The notes under the pieces are model-generated. The model saw only the letters and a list, made by a program, of their open reading frames with translations, was not told the origin of the DNA and searched no databases. Position numbers and translations under genes: made by a program. This document shows, piece after piece, positions 12,866 through 23,638 of a DNA stretch of 64,000 bases (positions are counted from its first letter, which is position 1; every line of letters starts with the position of its first letter). This DNA comes from Azolla caroliniana (taxonomy: Eukaryota; Polypodiophyta), in NCBI GenBank assembly GCA_043228905.1, contig JBHGNT010000080.1, positions 1 through 64,000 on the forward strand, read 5' to 3'.

Positions 12866-15800
12866 TTAGATGAGACCCTGTCGTTGTAAATCTGTATATG
12901 TCTTCTTATTATAGACATTTCCTTCTTGATCCTCATATTCTTCCTCTAAATCTGGCCGCCACTTATTTACTCCTTGTCTTTCTTGTATTCTCTCCCACAA
13001 GGCCTGAGCATCCTGTCATAGGAATGTTTTCGTGAAGCATAGTACATAATATATTAAAGAGAAAAAAGTTATCAAGATGCAAAGAATGTTGCATAAGATG
13101 AATATGAAATAGCTACCAGCTTTATTAGGCCCTTTCAAACAGAAAAGGGCATCACGATGGCAACATGTACTAATGTTATGCTGAGATTCCTAAAAATGTA
13201 CAAACTCTTTCTAAATATCCTGATACAAACAACAGAAAGAACACCTTAATGGTCGTTATTTCGTGGAAGTTCTTTGTATTGGGGATACCAAGGCAACGCA
13301 TTCCATGCTGATGTCTCCACTCTTTGAAGTGCCTTTCAAAAGCTCTCCGACCCCAATAGCTACTGTTTCCACAGATCTCGCAGTTGAATTCCTGCAAATA
13401 TTTCCAGAACATGCAGTGGGAAGCAGAACAGAAGGAAATAGAAAGATATCAATTTGGTTTAAAAGATATACATTTATTGCAGTAACATACACTGAAAGGT
13501 CTAAATTTTATACAAGTTTGAATCACCACTAGATGACCTAGATATAGATAACAGTAGTAGTAGTATTGCAAGAAAAAGGCTCAGACCAACATGTGATGGA
13601 AGAATATTACTTTCTAAGCTTCTCAAATACATGTCTTTAACTCATAAATAGAAATAACAAGCTGAAAATCCAAAAAGGTTCTCAAATGTTTGGTACCAGT
13701 ACCAGCTATTCCAACGGTTGGAGCCTATGAGAACAAGTTACGTTTGACAGTGCCTAGCAGTGATAGAGCTTTCCACAAAGATGGATGCTCGGCAAGATAG
13801 GGATGAGGTATTCCAGACAATTCTAGAGATTAAGAAAGAATACAAAGAATGTTAAATAAATTACACTTACTTAAATCATGTGATGGTGTGTTAATTGGTC
13901 TTTCAATGATTTGAGTTAAAATACCTCTACATAAATGCTATTCTATATTTTCTTGCACTCGCAAATATATAGTGAATTAATTTAGACAAAATCAAAAGGA
14001 TATGAAAACTAAATTTATTTGAACGATAATAACATAGTGTACAGAAGCAGTTAATTAGCGTTTCAAAGATTTATTCAAATGATCTATACATAAATTTCAT
14101 TCTATATTTTCTTGCTATTCAGAACACACAGGATTAACTGCACAACTCATTCTCATGCTAGAGATTAGTCAGCCAATAGTGAAAAATATATATGTGCATA
14201 TAGTGGGCTTTGCTTTTGATATTTCAGCAGTTCTTCTGTAAATGATGATGGTAATAGCTTTAAAGTGTTTAATAGCAAAAGTAGCACGCGAAGGTGCCTT
14301 TCAGATTGCAAAGCATACCTGGCCTAATCCATGTAGTTTATACAGCCAATAAGGGATAGGTTTTCCATCCCAACCCATTGGCAGCTTGAGAGGATTATAA
14401 ATTTGCTGCTCTTCTTCATCGCTGTCACTTTCTGCTTGCACTTCCTCCTAGATACATCAACTAAAAATAAAACACCAGTACTACAGCAGCTGAAAAACTC
14501 ATAATGACAAACTTGAGAAAAAGTGAGGAGGAACCTCTTCCCTTTCTGCTTCCATTTCTTCATATGTCAAAGCTTGCTTCTTTTCAACATGTGCCTTCGT
14601 CTCTTCAATCGCCTAGAATCAAACAAGATTTTAAGCAATACACAGCATGATGTCGAAGCATTAAGGAACTTAACACCATAATAATACCTCATGAAGCAAT
14701 TCACAGAGGCGTTGAATCTTTACTTCTTGGAGTGCTATTTCTCTGAAAGCTTTTACGTCTTCCGGTTTTCCAGGACCACCCTTAACATTAGCAAAATGTT
14801 TGCGGTTGAGATTTTCCAGGGTGGTATACTAAAAACAACATAAACAGACGTAAAAATAAGTAGGAATTAGAAGGGATCTAAGAAAATTAGTCAATATTAC
14901 TCAGAAGCAACGTACCTTAGTAAGGAAGAGCCTTTCTGCCCTTTGCTGGGCTGTACCACCAGCCTTCAATCCTAGTGCCATCAAAGCCTACAGGAAAATC
15001 TAAAATAATTAATCATCTATTAAGTAAACTAATAGCTTTAATGAGAGGTTATCTTCACTCAGAAATTGTCATTACAACAGGTTACCTGCTTAAGTTTCTC
15101 AGGCCCCAGTTCCACAAGTTCATCAACTGTTTCATAGTCATCCATGTCAATTGTCGATTGATCAGCATTGGATCGACCATCTTTATCTTCCCAACCTTGA
15201 ACCGTGCCCGCTTCCCAACGTTCTTCAAAATCCATCTCGATCTAGACAACATACATTTAAGCATTAATGTAACAATGAGAGGCGTTTCAATATAAATGAT
15301 TGGAAACAGACCTTGGAAAGAATTTTATCCAGATCTTGTAGAGGTTGTGTTCGCTCAAAAAAGGATTGAAGATATGCTGTCAAATCTGAAAGATAGCTTC
15401 TATATTTGCTGCAATTGGAGAAACTCAGTGTCAGGAGTTGAAATCATTAATCAGACATTAAGTTAAATGTTTATAGTGGACGTTTTACAAATGCAAATGC
15501 CACTCATAGTATTTAAAGTAACCACATGATTCATTTTTTTCACATATGATACACTGTTCCTACATGTCTATTTTATGTTCTACTTCATTGAAATTGTAGA
15601 ATGTAACACAGTTTTGCCCCAAAATTTCCCCATTTATTTCCCAGGTTCCTCCCTTGACATGTACAAGCTGCACAAGGCCACCCCAATGCCATTTCTTTAG
15701 GGTTTAGGGTTCTCAAAAGAGAAAGATGATCTTACTTGGCACTTCAATGCTAAGACTTTTATAGCTCCATACCCATATGCATGTGATGTATGATTCCCAT

Positions 15801-17658
15801 ATAAAATAGTTGGCTTTACATGCCTGGAGAGCTTGTGTTTACGGGCAATCTTATGCGTCTGAGGAAATTCTTCTAGGTATGCAGAATACTCAATAGCAGG
15901 CCCGAACTTATAGTTCAAGTATTGATTATACAACTCGTGCATGTCTAAGTACTTCCCATTGGCCTCCTGCAAGAAGACATCCGTAAAGTAGAGAAGTCAC
16001 ACCACATATAGAAACGACCATAAGTTTATTACAACCACAATTATTTAATAGTGAGAAATAGACTAGAAACCTCGCCACTGAAGTCCACCCAAGGCTCCTC
16101 CTTGAGCAACTCCTCAGGATCATCTCCTGCATCGATCATCTTAGCATTAGGATGACGTCTATGATATTCACGAATCTGCATCAGCTCAAGATTAAAGAAA
16201 ACTATCAGTAAAAAATCAGTTTTCACATGTGCAGTTAGCAGGAAATACTGAGGAAATCAGCCCCCACGCTTTCAACATAAAGACCATTGAAACATGCTGG
16301 ATAAGAATGAACGCTGGACATGTGACGAGGGTGCCAAATTACTAGATCATTACTAGTTTAGGTGTCATATGAACTTAATATCAATGCTCACTTTATAGAG
16401 CAACACTGGAAGCCTACATTGACAGACTCCTCGGCCACATGCTTTGTCTTAGGGAAACTTGCAAGCCCTTCAAACTTCAATTATGCAGACATAAATCAGA
16501 TTTCACAAATTCCATCTATTGCCTTCCTCTCTAATCTTGGCATGTAAAACTCTCCTCAGAAAAAATGAAGTATATAAAATGATTATTTAGATACAAAAGG
16601 TAATTTACAGAATCCATCTGCATTTCTTTATCACTGAGCTTGCTAAATAATGCTGATCCGAGAAAGTGAGCAGTCAAAATCTGTAATCCAGCCGCAAACC
16701 ATAATTTATGAGATCTAGCGCAGAATATAACTCTCTCTCATTCCATTCTCTCCACGTCATCTAGGCCATATTTCAGCTGCTTCCTTAATCTCTTGCTCAA
16801 AGAAATCCCTTCCAGAAATCTTGCTCCAAACAACATTGAGAATTCTTTGACATCTCATCAGCATCATTGCAAAGGATTACTTTTAGCATATATACGAATG
16901 AACTACTGGATGAAGCTTTCCACTTAATAGTGCTGACATGGCTGTCTAGCATAACCTTTAGCAGATTCATTGAAGACTAGTAATTGATGCGTGCTATCTA
17001 TACCTATTGTCACCATCATTGCCAACCATAATGCTTGCAAGCCATATATAAAGACCGCATATTGATGTACACTGCCTAGTGGTAGAAGAATGCTATAACC
17101 ATTACCTAATATAATCTTTTGCATACATCATTTAACTCTAACTTATAGATGCATCCTACCTCTTTTAGGCGATCATAGAAGACACTAAACACATTCTGGC
17201 CGCCAGCACCTTGACCTCCCAACAAAGCCACCTCATCTTGCCGGGCGTGATCCTTGTCTTCATATATATCTATCTGCAAGAAGTAATAAGCACACTTATT
17301 AGAGGAAAGACGCCAAAAGATGGTTTACAATGATGAACCGAAGGGAAGGAGAACAAAATGAAATATATAAGCGGAAGGATGAGAGTTCCATAAAAAGAAA
17401 GGGATTCTTTTCATTCTTTCTTCCTCTGTGTGAGTGAGAGAGAGGGAGAGAGAGGGAGAGAGAGAGAAAGAGAGAGAGACTTACTAGGCGAGAGGATGTG
17501 AGCATGATGCTGTCGAGCATGTTCCTGACACGGTGGTTCTGATGGAGCCGCTCTTTCTGCGTCCTCACCTCGCGCTGCAGATCCTTGACAATCAACCTCT
17601 CCAACCGCTCTACTTCCTCGTGATCCGCACGGGTCTGCTCCAACAGTGTCCCAGACAT
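12866..17658 (-). CDS. SF3A3: splicing factor 3A subunit 3 (SF3a60/SAP61/Prp9), complete
   Basis: SF3a60 is part of the SF3a complex that joins U2 snRNP and helps it engage the intron branch point in the nucleus. Twelve exons, read right to left: 17658-17485, 17273-17160, 16175-16071, 15966-15824, 15408-15312, 15241-15086, 14987-14916, 14828-14688, 14612-14535, 14447-14319, 13391-13245, 13012-12866. They join in frame to about 500 aa, the length of the human and plant proteins. Visible landmarks are the N-terminal SF3a60-binding region ([40 protein letters not shown]), the conserved [17 protein letters not shown] block, a SAP-like middle part, and the C-terminal C2H2-type finger ([20 protein letters not shown]) with GMRCLGIPN. 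All introns are GT-AG except the one after 15824, which reads AG|GC and must be GC-AG to keep the frame. ATG 17658 fits the family start. No defect is seen. Confidence 0.96.
17411..17480. repeat. (GA)n-rich tract in SF3A3 intron 1
   Basis: An interrupted GA tract lies immediately inside the first intron, next to the donor at 17484-17483. On the transcribed strand it is a CT-rich run just downstream of the 5' splice site. Confidence 0.8.
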
Positions 17659-18281
17659 GACGACGACTTACACAGAGCAGGAAAGGAAACCCTAATACTA
17701 AATAAACCTCTGCGCTTTCGTTCGTTCCTGTTGTGGCTGTGGCTGTGGCTGTGGCTGTGGCTGTGTGTTACATTATACATACAACTCCACTACACAGCTC
17801 CGAATTCCGCTGCTCCCACTCTTTCCTTCTTTTTTGCTTTGTCCAAATCAACCAAATTCATATCTTGCATTGGATTTGGCATGTAAAGAAGGCTTTTGAT
17901 TTCTCTACAACAAAATGAAGAAGTAGAATTGACTTGTGGTGGGCCAAAGTTGGAGCTCTCAAGAAACATATCTTTAAACTTCTTTTTTGCCCTCTGCCCT
18001 AATCTATCGATCTATCTATGTATCCAGAGAATTCATCTATGTACATATAAGGAAACATATCTAAAACTGCCTTTTTGTCCTGTCCTACCGAATAAGTTCA
18101 TCCATCCATTAGGAAACATATATGTAGCTAAAAACACTCCTCTTTTTGCCCTGCCAACAAGAACAACAAAAACAAGAGAGATACCAAGAGAGCCCCATCC
18201 ACCGACTACGAAACATATATCTAAAAACTCCCTTTTTTGTTCTGACCTGCCCTGCCTTCACCTACGAAAAAGAAGAACAAA

Positions 18282-18335
<54 letters not shown>

Positions 18336-18364
18336 ATGAGAGACTTTCAAACATATGACATAGC
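17659..18364. promoter_or_regulatory. SF3A3 upstream region with simple repeats
   Basis: This stretch is 5' of the SF3A3 start codon and should hold its 5' UTR and promoter; no TATA box was identified with confidence. It contains a TGTGGC hexamer tandem at 17729-17766 and a long (GA)n microsatellite at 18285-18332. A motif resembling GAAACATATATCTAAA recurs three or four times between 17965 and 18230. Confidence 0.4.
18285..18332. repeat. microsatellite (GA)24
   Basis: A pure GA run of about 24 units, 0.6 kb upstream of SF3A3. Confidence 0.95.
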
Positions 18365-18800
18365 GCTTATGGCAACAAGGATAAGACAACTCGAGAGAAG
18401 GCTATAAGACTTGGAGTTGGCATTGGGACAATTAAAGACAACACAAGTATAAAACAAAGGCAAATTCGACAAGACACATTGATTTGACTACGTGATCGTG
18501 TACAACAATAACCTCGACAATCGATACAATTCAATGAGGAAGTTTGCAATCTCATGGTTTAGACTATACATTGTGACATGCACAAATGACAATGCCACCT
18601 ACCACCTCACCGAACTCGACGAAACAAGGCTAGTAGTACTGGCCAGGCAAACAAGTTAAGATCTTCAAGGAGCGGCAGAGAGGCAAGCAAATCCTCAATG
18701 TCATTGGAGAAGAAGAACACGACAACGACCAAGCATCGAGTCACGAGGATGGCTTATATGACGAAAGGGGAAATTTTGAAGGTAGACTACAAAGGGCATA
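18365..18800 (+). pseudogene. relic of the 3' end of an E4-type gypsy integrase
   Basis: Translation gives RIRQLERRL, then after stops a segment with DYVIVYNNNLDNRY, MRKFAISWFRLY and NATYHLTELDETRL. These align with RIRQLEGRPADIAEA and EGDWVIVYDSSLDHQ...MRKFAKRWFGPYEV of the E4 gag-pol at 46.0-46.3 kb. It is therefore an older copy of that unusual lineage, truncated on both sides and full of stops, lying between SF3A3 and E1. Confidence 0.65.
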
Positions 18801-19162
18801 GAATTTGAATCATCATCAGTGCGAATTAAAGAATTATTCTCTATTTTTCTTTTTTTTTAATACAAAGTGGGGTAGTTTGCATTTAATGCAAAATGAGGCA
18901 CCTCTCTCTTCATACAAAAAGTGCAAGGGAACTCATTTAGGTTCTACTTTTGGGGCGTTTTGAGTTGGCTTGGGGATAAGGAAGAGCTCTTCATTTCAAC
19001 TTTGGTATTTTGGCATTTTGGGGGAGCATCAACTTTTGCCTTTGGGAGCTTGGGTGTTAAAGGATCCAACCAGCTCACTTACCGGTCATTTAAAGAGAGG
19101 ACAAGGTGGTATTGAGAACATTGCTCCGACATTGAGGCCTCGTGACCATTGGTAGTAGTCGG

Positions 19163-19596
19163 TGTTACCGGCCGGCAAAGGAGTCCAGAGTGTGAAACGA
19201 AGGAGTTATTTAATTATTAGGAATGGTTGTAAGTAAGCTATTAGTGTGGGCGGACGGACCGGAATCGGTATGCCGTTCCGGATCCAGACCGATCCCGAAC
19301 AGGTGCGGATGGCACCGTTTTGTATTAAAAACCGGAAACCTATTTAAAGGCCCGGATACAATGTAATGGGCAGCGGATAATTAATGAAGCTTAGTGTTTT
19401 TATCTCTATGTGTTAATTGTCGTTCTGCATTCATTGTTATATCTTACGCGTGTGATTATTAAGGACGATCTTGCTAAGTAGCCTAATTAAGTCGGATTAA
19501 TCGTTGAGCCTAATCCTCTTGCCGTAACACCCCTTTGGTGAAGTGTCTTCCGTAGACACCCTGTGTTAGGCCATTGTCCGGCCCTAAGAGTTAACA
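19163..19596 (+). repeat. E1 5' LTR
   Basis: Starts TGTTACCGG and ends GTTAACA. A TATA-like TATTTAAAGG lies at about 19340. The sequence directly after it (TTTTTGGCGACCACGATTCC from 19600) contains a TGG-initial candidate primer binding site, but I cannot name the tRNA. Confidence 0.93.
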
Positions 19597-19649
19597 CAGT
19601 TTTTGGCGACCACGATTCCTGTTTTTGCAATGAACGACGGCACAAATGG

Positions 19650-20789
19650 ATGACTAGATCAACGCACGACCTGGTTATAGATCGAACTCGACGCACTGCC
19701 GAAAGGCAAAGGAGACGTGAGGCTTTCCAGCAAGCGGCACAAGAAATTACAGCGGATCGCTCGTTTTCCAACGTAATCTGGAGAGTAGCGGAGGAGTCCC
19801 TCCGGTTACAGCAAACATCGCACCCGGATGATGACAGCAGCCTAATAAGCCTCCTGGAAACCGAATCCCTTCTCCAGGCGTTGGCAAGCAGAGAAGGCGA
19901 AGCAGAAGCCTTTTCAGCGTATGAATCGGATTCCGAAGGGGGATACAACGTGCACACGAACTACCGTAGCAGCAACGACACCCCGGGCGGACCGGGGGAC
20001 GAAGGATCAGACACCTTACCGACACAGGAATTGGAAATGCTAAGGCTGGAACCTCCGGAACCAGAAGCAGAGGAAGAGCGACCTCCGACACCGGAAGTCG
20101 AGGAGGAGAGGCCTCCGTCACCAAAAGAAGATGAAAGACCACCGACGCCAGAGACAAATCAGGAAAGACCACCGACGCCGGAGAAAAACCAGGAACGACC
20201 ACCAACACCACCAACCCGCGCACCGGTACCGGACGACGACATGCCGTTCCAGTACTCCAAGTATAGAGATGATCCGGACGCGGAAGCTCATGTTCACGCC
20301 TTTGAACAGACATGGGAAGCAAACCATGTGTCCCAACGATTGACCCCGGAGGAAGAGGAACGCTCTAAGATAGCGGAATTTGGCGTCACATTGGAGGGAC
20401 CGACAGCAAGATGGCGCCGGACGCATGACCCGTCTACCATCACCACCTTCGCAGATTTTAAAGCTAAATTCTTGCATTTTTTCCAAAGGGAGGTGGACCA
20501 GATAGTAATGGTGGGCTTATTTTATACCATCCGACAGGAGGCAGGGGAGAGCATTCCCCAGTTTGTCATCCGGTTTCAACGGATGCATAGTCAGCTTGCC
20601 CGCGCACCCCCGGAGGAGGAATTACGGACTATATTCCTAAATGTGCTCCAGAAACCCCTACGCACGGTTTGCACGGTAATTGACTTCTGTGCAAGTACCA
20701 TCGACCAGGTCATTGACCGGGTGAGAGATGGAAAACACAAGCTCCTAGCTCACACTGGGAGCACTCCAACGGGCGTTACTGTCCGATGA
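19650..20789 (+). pseudogene. E1 gag, capsid part
   Basis: ATG 19650 is the first in-frame start beyond the LTR (the open frame itself reaches back into the LTR). The N-terminal part is acidic and proline-rich with about five copies of a unit like ERPPTPE at 20070-20215. The retrotransposon gag domain follows from about 20240 (PFQYSKYRDDPDAEAHVHAF, ARWRRTHDPSTITTFADFKA, FYTIRQEAGESIPQFVIRF) to about 20740. A TGA at 20787 ends the frame, and the nucleocapsid part continues in the +1 frame, so a frameshift separates them. Confidence 0.85.
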
Positions 20790-20802
20790 AGACCTCCGGT
20801 TT

Positions 20803-21465
20803 CGGCAAGCAATACAGTGCACAACCTGCTTGAATTCCGGACACTCGACACTAGAATGCACTATGAGGACGCAATGTGTAATCTGTCAATCCAAGGGCCA
20901 TATGATGAATAGGTGCGAGTATAATCTATTGAACCGGCAAGCATCGCCCGTCCGACAAATAGAGCCACATAGCAGTCGGGATGAAGAAGAGGAACGCTGG
21001 CGGCGAATGGACCGCGACCGACCGGCACAAGATGTCTGGTATGGCGATCGACGGGAGAATGATGTTCGGTACGGTGATCGGCGTGATAACTACGACCGGT
21101 ACGATAGATATGATCGGTACCAGGATTACAATAGACGATACGAACATTACGACCGGGAGCACTCCCCCGGGTATCGTCAGCAATGGGAGGAATACGGCAG
21201 ATATAACGACCAACCTCGTCAAGAGTACCGCAATAAGAAGAACTATAACAAAAAACGACATTTCAAAAAAGGCGGCCACCCACGGGATCCGGAACAAGGA
21301 GCTTCAAGCAGCCAACCGGCCCAAAACCCCGCGCTTACCACAGGACCTGCCCCGGATACAACAAACAATGTCGAATCCAGCAATACCCGGAAAACCTACT
21401 GCTACTACTGCCGACAGGAAGGCCATTATAGTAATCAATGCCCGGTGAAGAGCTATGACAAATGA
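20803..21465 (+). pseudogene. E1 gag nucleocapsid part with three CCHC zinc knuckles
   Basis: Frame-shifted continuation of gag. Two adjacent CX2CX4HX4C knuckles are read at 20812-20920 (CTTCLNSGHSTLEC and CVICQSKGHMMNRC) and a third at 21402-21443 (CYYCRQEGHYSNQC). Between them lies a strongly charged Arg/Asp/Tyr-rich stretch with repeated RYDRYD units, likely RNA-binding and disordered. The frame ends with TGA at 21463, and pol follows in the same frame. Confidence 0.8.
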
Positions 21466-21477
21466 CCGGCAGTAAAT

Positions 21478-22588
21478 ATGGTAGTCCCTGAAGTGGCAGA
21501 TCTACAGCAGGTGACCACAAGGTCGAAGGGCATGGCCAAGGAATGGGAGACGCAGGAGACCATCCGGAAGCAAGCGACGGAATGGGTGAAGAAAGCAAAC
21601 AAGCAAAACGTAACAGACTTAGAGTGGCAAAAGGAGAACACCGTAGGACTTGCCGGCGGCAGTCACTCCGAGAACGAGACATGGCAGGCGTTGCAAGAAT
21701 GCCAGATTACGCTGCCACTAGGAAGACTCCTACAGCTCGTGCCAAGATTCACGGAAGGATTGAAGACAGCCAGGACGGAAGGAGAATCATCACTGGCACC
21801 GGTACTCTTCTCGAATCCGGAGGAGGGACCAACGGTGGTGGACACCAACAGTCCGGTAATTACTGCCATTGTAAAAGGGAAAGAACTCCCCGACACAGTA
21901 ATAGACGGAGGCTCCGGTGTGAATGTAATAAGCCTCCGGACGTGTGATGCCTTGGGAATCCACGAGTGGGAGCCGTGTCCGTTCTGGTTACGGATGGCCG
22001 ATACAAGCTTAGTGCGGCCAACAGGATTAATACGAAAATTAGAAGTCACCGTTGGCGGTCATACATTTCACATTTCGGCAGTAGTGCTACAATTACAGGC
22101 ACAAGGCGCATACCCGCTATTGCTGGGGCGGGCGTGGTTGAAAATGGCACATATCAAACAGAATTGGAGGAAAAATATAATTACCTTCCGGCGAGGAAAA
22201 GCCAAGGTATGGGTACCAACACAGCCAAGGACGAGCATTGGCAAGGAATGTACACCGTTGTATGCAGAGTGCGTCAACATGCTAGAAGGGTTAGCTGATG
22301 AAGAAGAAGCTCAGTACTTGTAGGAAAACCCGAAGATCGTACCCCTCTTCGAAATTGACATTACCGAAGCAGTAGCACCATACTTACCGCAGCCGGAAGA
22401 GACTGAAGCAGAACCGGATAAGGATGCAATCCGAGAGTTACGACAAGCGCAGGAAGCGTTGGAACGGGAAATGGCCGTTTCACAGCGCGTAAAAGCGTCT
22501 CAACTTGAAGAGGTGAACCTAGGGACCACGGACGAAGCAAAACCGGTGCACATCGCCAAGGAGATGAAGTCCGAAGACAAAACACGAT
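21478..22588 (+). pseudogene. E1 pol, aspartic protease segment
   Basis: A retropepsin-like domain has its active-site motif as IDGGSGVNVIS at about 21900-21935 and the second signature YPLLLGRAWL at about 22110. DGG instead of DTG or DSG is seen in other plant Tat/Athila proteases. A TAG at 22321 interrupts the frame, which then runs to TGA at 22588; RT starts one base out of phase. Confidence 0.8.
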
Positions 22589-23010
22589 GATCACACTTCT
22601 CACGGAATTTCGTGACGTGTTTGCCTGGTCATACGAAGACATGCGAGGGCTCGACCCTCAGTTATACCAGCATCAGATTCACTTGAGCAAGGATGCAAAA
22701 CCAGTGGCACAAAGACGGTACCGGATGAATCCCAATTATGCCGCCAAAGTCAAGGAGGAAATCGACAAACTGCTAAGAGTTGGCTTTATCCGTCCGGTAA
22801 AGAAAGCGACATGGTTGAACCCGATCGTAGTCGTACCGAAGAAGAACGGAAAAATTCGAATTTGTGTGGACTACCGGAAACTCAATGCGGCTACGGTAAT
22901 GGATGCGTTTCCACTTCCGTTCACAGATGGAGTGTTGGATGCCGTCGCCGGCCATGAGGTCTATAGCTTTCTAGACGAATTTAGCGGGTACAATCAGATC
23001 CGGATGCACC
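22587..23010 (+). pseudogene. E1 reverse transcriptase, N-terminal half (split by E2)
   Basis: RT fingers and early palm: FAWSYEDMRGLDPQLY, then GFIRPVKKATWLNPIVVVPK, CVDYRKLNAATVMDAFPLPF and SFLDEFSGYNQIRMH. It stops at 23010 inside a codon. After removing E2 and one target duplication the codon completes with 34060 onward (HPDDQEKTAF), so the two halves were one reading frame. Confidence 0.9.
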
Positions 23011-23020
23011 TGTCATGATA

Positions 23021-23080
23021 TGGCAAGACTCGAACCCATGACCTTATGCTACATGGGTCGAGCTACTACCATTAGACTAT
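23021..23080 (-). other. tRNA-like module antisense in E2 5' LTR
   Basis: On the minus strand the sequence reads TAGTCTAATGGTAGTAG (A-box-like) and, 29 nt later, GGGTTCGAGTC (B-box-like) followed by TTGCCA. Spacing and length match a tRNA gene. No clean acceptor stem is formed, so it is tRNA-derived, not a tRNA gene. It starts 10 bp inside the LTR. Confidence 0.6.
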
Positions 23081-23226
23081 GAATTGTAATTTGTAGGATA
23101 TTATTTTCATTTATGTTTTATCATAGAAAATTGATGTATATTCCAGATCTCTCTGGAACATTCTAGAAGCTTCAGGCTTATTCCTAGAAACGCTATAAAA
23201 GGAGGCACAAGGCATTGTTTTGAACC

Positions 23227-23238
23227 AAATTGGTTCAA
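23227..23238 (+). promoter_or_regulatory. predicted E2 transcript start carrying the self-primer sequence
   Basis: AAATTGGTTCAA lies 33-44 nt downstream of the TATA box, where plant transcription usually starts. It forms half of a 19-nt palindrome (TTGAACCAA-A-TTGGTTCAA, 23220-23238) and is perfectly complementary to the site just inside the LTR at 23572-23583. Confidence 0.55.
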
Positions 23239-23571
23239 CACCAGTCTTAATCCTCTTCGCCGCTTTGTACTTATCTTTCACATAATATATTAGCCGTTGT
23301 CATCATCTCTCTCTCTCTCTCATTCTCGATATCTCTCTCTCCTCTTCTCACTTCCTCTCTCGGGAGTCTTACGTAGTCCCGTCCCCCTTAGTACTAATAG
23401 TACTACTCTTCTTTAGTACTAATTCCATCTCTGTTTTAGTACTATTCCTGACTAATAGTACTACTCTTCTTTAGTACTAATTCCATCTCTGTTTTAGTAC
23501 TATTCCTGACTAATAGTACTACTCTTCTTTAGTACTAATTCCATCTCTGTTTTAGTACTATTCCTGACAGT

Positions 23572-23583
23572 TTGAACCAATTT
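23572..23583 (+). promoter_or_regulatory. E2 primer binding site, complementary to its own RNA 5' end
   Basis: The sequence after the LTR is GT-TTGAACCAATTT. A tRNA-primed element would start TGG here, pairing with the CCA end; this does not. The 12 nt pair perfectly with 23227-23238. Confidence 0.55.
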
Positions 23584-23638
23584 TCTCCTCCAGCCTACTT
23601 GTCACTCTCCCTCATCCTCCTACCCTTTTCCCTATACT

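Larger units (their letters stand above)
23011..23569 (+). repeat. E2 5' LTR with 58-bp tandem repeats
   Basis: 559 bp against 480 bp in the 3' LTR. The difference is mainly one extra copy of a 58-bp unit starting CTAATAGTACTACTCTTC: three copies here, two at 33.93-34.05 kb. TATAAAA lies at 23194-23200. An antisense tRNA-like module lies at its left edge. Confidence 0.93.

Noticed and set aside
19747-20322. Minus-strand open frame of 191 codons
   Set aside because: Antisense shadow of E1 gag; its leucine/valine repeats mirror the ERPPTPE repeats.
21900-21935. DGGSG in the E1 protease as a novel active site
   Set aside because: DGG variants occur in other plant Tat/Athila-type proteases, so it is not unusual by itself.
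23394-23566. Regularly spaced repeats resembling a CRISPR-like array
   Set aside because: They are contiguous 58-bp tandem units without spacers, inside an LTR of a plant element.
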